From: Cynocephalus volans
Taxonomy: Eukaryota; Chordata; Mammalia; Dermoptera; Cynocephalidae
DNA: 64,000 nucleotides
Direction: 5' to 3'
Assembly: GCF_027409185.1 (NCBI RefSeq)
Contig: NC_084461.1
Location: 139,917,001-139,981,000, forward strand
Part shown: one piece after another, positions 59,616 to 64,000 of the stretch
How the letters are laid out: every line of letters begins with the position of its first letter
Numbering within the stretch: position 1 is the stretch's first letter
The notes under the pieces: generated by a model
Told to the model about the DNA's origin: nothing
Databases searched by the model: none
Seen by the model: only the letters and a program-made list of their open reading frames with translations
Position numbers and translations under genes: made by a program

Positions 59616-60155
59616 CAGGAGTCTACAAATTATATGGCTTGTGGACCAAATCTGGCCCACTGCCTGTTTGTCTATCCTATGAGCCAAATATGATTTTCAC
59701 ATTTTTATTTTTAAATTAAATTAAATTAAATTAAATTAATTACTATTATTATTTTTACTTTATAGGGAAAATGAAATTTATTGCTTACAGTTTCGGAGGC
59801 TGGAAAGTCCAAAGTCCAGGGAACATATCTAGTGAGGGTCTTGGTGGTGGGGACAATGACCTAGGGGTCTCACATGGCAGAAAATGGAGCAGAGAGACTG
59901 ATTTTCACACTTTAAATTGTAGAAAACACTCAGAAAAAGAATAATGTTTTGTGGCATGTGAAAAATATATGAAATTAAATTTTCATTGTCTGTGATAGAT
60001 TTTTATTGGAACACAGCCATGCCCATTTATATTCACATATTGTGTATGGCTATATTTGTACTACGAGTTGAGTGGGTATAACAGAGACCACGTGGGTGTG
60101 AAGCCAAAAACATTTACTACCTGGCACCTTATGGGAAAAGTTTGCCAACTCCCAT
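59616..60155 (+). mobile_element. hAT-type DNA transposon copy, interrupted
   Basis: The left part has 'tggaccaaatctggcccact'. The right part has 'tttttattggaacacagcca' and ends 'aaaagtttgccaactccca'. It is the same family as 1430-1615 and 31262-31492. An insertion at 59702-59898 separates the halves. Confidence 0.8.
59702..59898 (-). mobile_element. Retroposed MaLR LTR transcript fragment
   Basis: On the minus strand this is the last part of a MaLR LTR up to about 17 bases past its AATAAA signal, followed directly by an A-rich tail (its complement is the TTAAA-type run near 59710-59740). The 11-bp duplication 'tgattttcaca' is at 59691-59701 and 59899-59909. An A-tail plus a long duplication is the mark of L1 machinery, not of LTR integration. 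Confidence 0.7.
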
Positions 60156-60164
60156 TCTAGAGGA

Positions 60165-60555
60165 ATTTGGACTTGGGTTTTGGAAAGGATAGCACTGGGG
60201 CTAGAAGAGTTCAAGGTCCTCTATGCTGTCAATGTATTTGGATATCGACTCTTGATGTTAATGAACCTGATTATTTTCTGTAGTAGATAGGCAGGTTAAG
60301 GAAAGAAGACAGGCATAGCCTAAAGTAGTTTTTGGATTCCATAGCCCTCTCCCCCAGATGCAGCTTCTGGGTGATGTCCTTTCCCTCCAGTGTCTCCTCG
60401 TGTCTTCTGCTCTTGGTCATCTCCACTGCTACCACCCAAGTCAAAGGTGTGACAATCACTCCTTGTCTTTGGGAAAAGCCTCCCAACTGGTCGGTTTTTA
60501 TACTTGTCCAGCAAACAGTTCATCCTCCACATGACAGCTGCAGTTGTTAAAGGTG
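60165..60555. other. Unassigned non-coding DNA
   Basis: A 110-codon minus-strand frame overlaps (60320-60652). No motif is recognised. Confidence 0.35.
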
Positions 60556-60559
60556 TCAG

Positions 60560-60845
60560 GAGAAAATCACCCTTGGAGACTGATATAAAAAAGAGAAAAA
60601 GATTTTTATTTCCAGCAGCCAGGACCGCACCAGCCAATTCAAGGTGCGGCACTGCACCATCTTTGTTCTCAGTTTTTAAAGCTGCAATCGTGGCAACTCG
60701 GTCGCCGGATCACCGTGCCAAGAGGTATTAGCCAATGCAAGCAAGCCAACAGTACAAGAGCTAATTTTGCAGTAAGCGGAGCTCCTCCCATCCCACCCCC
60801 ACTTTCCCGCCTAACTTTCACACAATGGAGGGGCTATCTTAAGCA
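60560..60845. repeat. CpG-richer block, possible unclassified LTR
   Basis: CpG pairs are commoner here than around it ('aactcggtcgccggatcacc', 'gtgcggcact'). 'gatttttatttcca' could be a reversed polyadenylation signal. I cannot assign a family. Confidence 0.3.
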
Positions 60846-60929
60846 GCGTTGGTCCTGCTCTTAGAAAAGAGGGCATTACTTCACAGTGATATTTTAAAAC
60901 CCAAACCAGACCGTCTAACTTCTCTCAGA

Positions 60930-61245
60930 CTTGTGCATGGATATAAACCCTCTTTCATTCAAGTCCCTGCTCAAATGACATCGCCCAGGAAAGGCTTTCC
61001 TTGTTCACTCTTGCCAAAGTCACCCCCATCTCACCCCATCACTATTTTGTTACTCCTTTTCATTGCTGTCCCAGCATTTGTCATTGTCTTACATTATCTG
61101 TTGGTTTACTGGGTTATACTTAGATCCCCTCATCAGAATGGAACTCCATAACAGTATGTACCTTGACTGTCTTATTCATTAGAGCATTTTCAACATCTCC
61201 CGTGACCATTCAAGAAAGGTTTGCTGAGTGAACGAATGTATGGAT
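60930..61245 (+). mobile_element. L2 LINE 3' end
   Basis: 'agtccctgctcaaatgacat', 'aggaaaggctttccttgttc', 'ttgactgtcttattcattag' and 'gtttgctgagtgaacgaatg' give the sense L2 terminus. Confidence 0.8.
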
Positions 61246-61249
61246 CAGT

Positions 61250-62860
61250 CCTCCTGGCAGAGGTGCATGCAGTGTTGGCCTCACATTCCACCTGCCTGCT
61301 TCCCCAGGAGCGGGGTGACTTTTGAAAATCCCATGTCCTTGTTCTCAAGGAGACCTGTGGCTAGTAGGATACACAGACATTAAACACTTCTTGGCATTTA
61401 ACTTTCCTGCCATCTGCATCCTTCCTTCTGGATCCTGCTCTCTTCTAAGGCTAACCTGGTTATTTTGTACTAATCTGCTGAAGGTTGAGAAAAGCCTCCT
61501 GTGTGTGGCTGACACTGTCAGGCTCCACTTGGATCTCCTTGGATCCATTTCATGCTCCTTCCCCTGGTTGCTTTTGCTTCTATGACCTGCCTCTGTCACT
61601 CTCTTTGAAGGACACCCTTTGGCTCCTGGAGTGGCTTCGCCCAAATGCTCAGGTGGAAATGCCTGGGGGTTAACCCACCAGGGGCTGCTCTTAGTTAGTT
61701 GTCAGTCACAACTAACTGACCTGTGCAGGAATATAAAAGCCCAGATTCCTTGCCTCAAACAAAATGAGACAAACCCTGAGGTGCACGACTTATACTCCAG
61801 GGTTCCCTGTGGAATCAGGATGAAGATCTGCTCTGTGGGGATCTGCCAGAAATCAAGCCTTTGCTCAGCTTTTCCCTCTTCGTGCCTCTCCCTTACAAAT
61901 TTCTCCTGTGGGCATTTTCTTAGTGAACTCCTTGCCGACAAATCTTCCTCCCAGGTCTGCTTCTGAGGAATCCCATGGAACACAGTATGTTTCCACATCT
62001 TAGAGAGGTACATAAACGTTTAATCTGAAGGAAGTATACAATGGGAATATCAGCCACTGTGGCAAGGCCAGTGTTTAATACATATTTTTGTGGATTGGTG
62101 GCATGGGACATAGGACAAGAGGACTTTGAAGGGCCCTTGCAAATTGAACCATGTAGGTGGCTTACTATTTTGATAATATGTGAGGCTTGTAAATGAATCA
62201 TGTAAAAACAGGAAGCTAGGAATGCCCTTATTTAGGCAAGGGATGTGAAAAAAATGTAAGCATATATTTGGTATTCTAGACTGTCAGAACAGGAGTCCTG
62301 GAGGGAAAAAAGATGATTTTACTTTGAGGTAGTTCTATTTCGAGGTCCACTCTGGCAGATGTGCTATGTGTCCCTATAGCCATCACCGACATGTCACCAA
62401 TCCTTTTTATACTGCACATGCTGGCAGCTTCTTTAAGATTGTCATGCCCAAAATGACATGGTTTGTGTCCTCCACCAGATGGTTCAATTAGTCAAGATTC
62501 TAAAAAAGCCAACTGGATCATTCTTTTAGCCCCATCTATTCAAGTCAGCCAAACCTTCAAAGCTGGGTGGGGATTAGGAGAGCGACAGATTTACCCAGCC
62601 CTAAGGCGTCAGGGTTATTACATTTTGATGGGCTCCTGGAGGGATGGAAGAGGCTGCTAATGCAGTTTATGCATGGACAATACCAACACCAGATGAAATG
62701 GGGAGGACAGCCTTCTTTCTGTTGGACTGTTTGGAATGAACAGTCTGTTAAGAAGGCATAATGGAAGAACACCTTCCCTGTTCTGCCACAACTCTCTCAA
62801 AGTTGTGTGATCACGTTGATTTCAATTCTCTAGTATCTTGGTGCTACCTGGATGCCTTTA
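61250..62860. other. Unassigned non-coding DNA
   Basis: Several 60-115 codon frames overlap on both strands with no known motif. No repeat named. Confidence 0.35.
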
Positions 62861-62864
62861 CTTG

Positions 62865-63230
62865 AATGATCCATGGCATTAGTTTCACATTTCTGCGCTT
62901 GCAATTAGCATATTAATGTATCAGATTGATAATGCTGGAAGGATGGATGCTTGAACACACAGGCTGCCTTCTTCTGAGGGCTCCGACTAGCTGCTCTTTT
63001 TTAGAGTGATCTTCAGCACACTGGCACCAAGTCACGGGATTTAAAATGTTAAATGCATCGTCCAGTTTAACATCTTCATTTTACCTGGAGGAAAGCAGGG
63101 GCTTAAATTGATGATACAGACTGATTCATGGGAAGCTTATTGGGCCCATAAACTAGAAACTGATTGAACAAAATAATTTTTTATTATAATCTCATATTTT
63201 AAGGAGACAACTCTGTGGAGGTGAGAAAAG
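62865..63230. other. Repeat-free DNA, possible conserved element
   Basis: 62870-62960 contains 'cttgcaattagcatattaat' and 'cagattgataatgctggaag', homeodomain-like ATTA cores packed together. Conservation is only a guess. Confidence 0.3.
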
Positions 63231-63234
63231 TGAG

Positions 63235-63440
63235 AATCTGTGCTTTCTAGTCAACAGAACTGGGTTCAAATCTTGACTTTCCTAATAGATATAATTTGGA
63301 TCAAATTGTCAAACTCCTTGAGTATCTTTACTTTTTAAAACTGGGATAGAAACAGTTTCTTGGCAGGGAAATTAAATTTTAACAAAATTGGTAGAAAGTG
63401 TTTAATACAGAGTTGGGCCATAGCAAGGACTATACAAATG
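63235..63440 (+). mobile_element. MIR SINE
   Basis: 'aactgggttcaaatcttgac', then 'agagttgggccatagcaagg'. Confidence 0.65.
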
Positions 63441-63764
63441 ATCTCTCTCTCATTCTTTTTTCCAGAGACATATCTAATTGACAGCCAATCCAATTAAAGC
63501 TGGCCAGTTCTTCTGACTTCTGGTTTGGGGTTCTTTCTACCCTACATTCATTCCTTGGTTCCTACTTATTCTGAACAATTTTCTTCATGTGACTGGGTTG
63601 ATGAATTGCATTGTCTGACTGTAAACTTGAAAATTAGGAACTTTAAGATGAAGATTAAAAATGACTGTGAAACAAGAGTCATAGAATATAGTCATATTTT
63701 CAAGGAGAGAATGAGAAAGTGGGGTGGTTTATTTCAGATACAGAATAACTACGCTGTCTACCCT

Positions 63765-63870
63765 AAACAAATCACTGTGCAGTATATGCATGTATTGAAA
63801 CAACACACTGTACCCCACAAACATACAAGTAAATGTTAAAAGAGATAAAAACAACAACAGCAGCAACAAC
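63765..63870 (+). mobile_element. L1 3' end with (CAA)n tail
   Basis: 'gtgcagtatatgcatgtatt' and 'caacacactgtaccccacaa' match the reverse complement of the L1 end at 13680-13760, so both belong to one L1 subfamily. An ACAACAGCAACAAC tail follows. Confidence 0.75.
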
Positions 63871-63924
63871 AAAAAACAGAGTAACAAGAATAGTTGATAA
63901 TGGGTGAATAGATATTGACTGTTT

Positions 63925-64000
63925 AAAAAATTCAACAAATATTTATTGAGCACCTGCATTAATTGGGCACCAGAGGTGATTCAGAAGCAAATAAAGGAGA
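63925..64000 (-). mobile_element. L2 3' end, cut by the window edge
   Basis: 'caacaaatatttattgagca' then 'gggcaccagaggtgattcag', the antisense L2 terminus. Confidence 0.75.

Overview
The window looks like non-coding mammalian chromosome, most probably from a colugo (Dermoptera, e.g. Galeopterus). The lineage call rests on nine tRNA-Ile-like SINEs plus one fragment, as monomers and head-to-tail dimers ending in A-rich tails. These match what is known of the dermopteran CYN-SINEs. I saw no Alu, rodent B1/B2, carnivore, ruminant or horse SINEs. The rest of the repeat background is general eutherian: L1M/L1ME, L2, MIR, MaLR/ERVL LTRs, hAT-Charlie and Tigger DNA transposons.

I can support no functional protein-coding gene, exon or RNA gene. 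The only clear gene-derived sequence is a decayed processed copy of the kinase gene MARK2, on the minus strand at about 4.4-6.7 kb. It runs from near the N-terminus to the C-terminal KA1 domain and was later split by a MaLR LTR and a CYN SINE. The open reading frames elsewhere (longest 177 codons, 43236-43769) fall in repeats, simple sequence or unrecognised DNA.

Layout. 0.8-3.7 kb: an LTR-like repeat, a hAT element, then antisense L1 broken by three CYN SINEs. 3.9-6.7 kb: an ERV-like repeat and the MARK2 retrocopy. 6.7-9.2 kb: a purine-rich tract, a MER58-like element, and an old L1 holding an ERVL LTR that itself holds a MaLR LTR. 9.4-11.8 kb: L2, an LTR-like repeat and an internally deleted Tigger1. 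12-16 kb: an L1-in-L1 nest and several MIRs. 16-22 kb: a 29-bp minisatellite, a MaLR LTR, and L1 and LTR pieces. 23-24 kb: a long L2. 24-31 kb: mostly unassigned, with MER5A and MIRs. 31.3-32.7 kb: hAT and L1. 33-42 kb: four CYN SINEs among old repeats and unassigned DNA. 41-49 kb: two MaLR LTRs, an L2 split by 56 GT units, and LTR-like sequence. 49-59 kb: sparse old repeats and a CYN dimer. 59.6-60.2 kb: a hAT copy carrying what looks like an L1-mobilised MaLR transcript. 60.9-64 kb: L2, MIR and L1 tail.

No new molecular system is visible. The most interesting items are retrotransposition by-products (a retroposed LTR transcript, a tail-only insertion and a CYN variant with a perfect hairpin) and the stratified MARK2 retrocopy. 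Repeat families were named by comparison with remembered consensus sequences, not by a search, so subfamily names are approximate.
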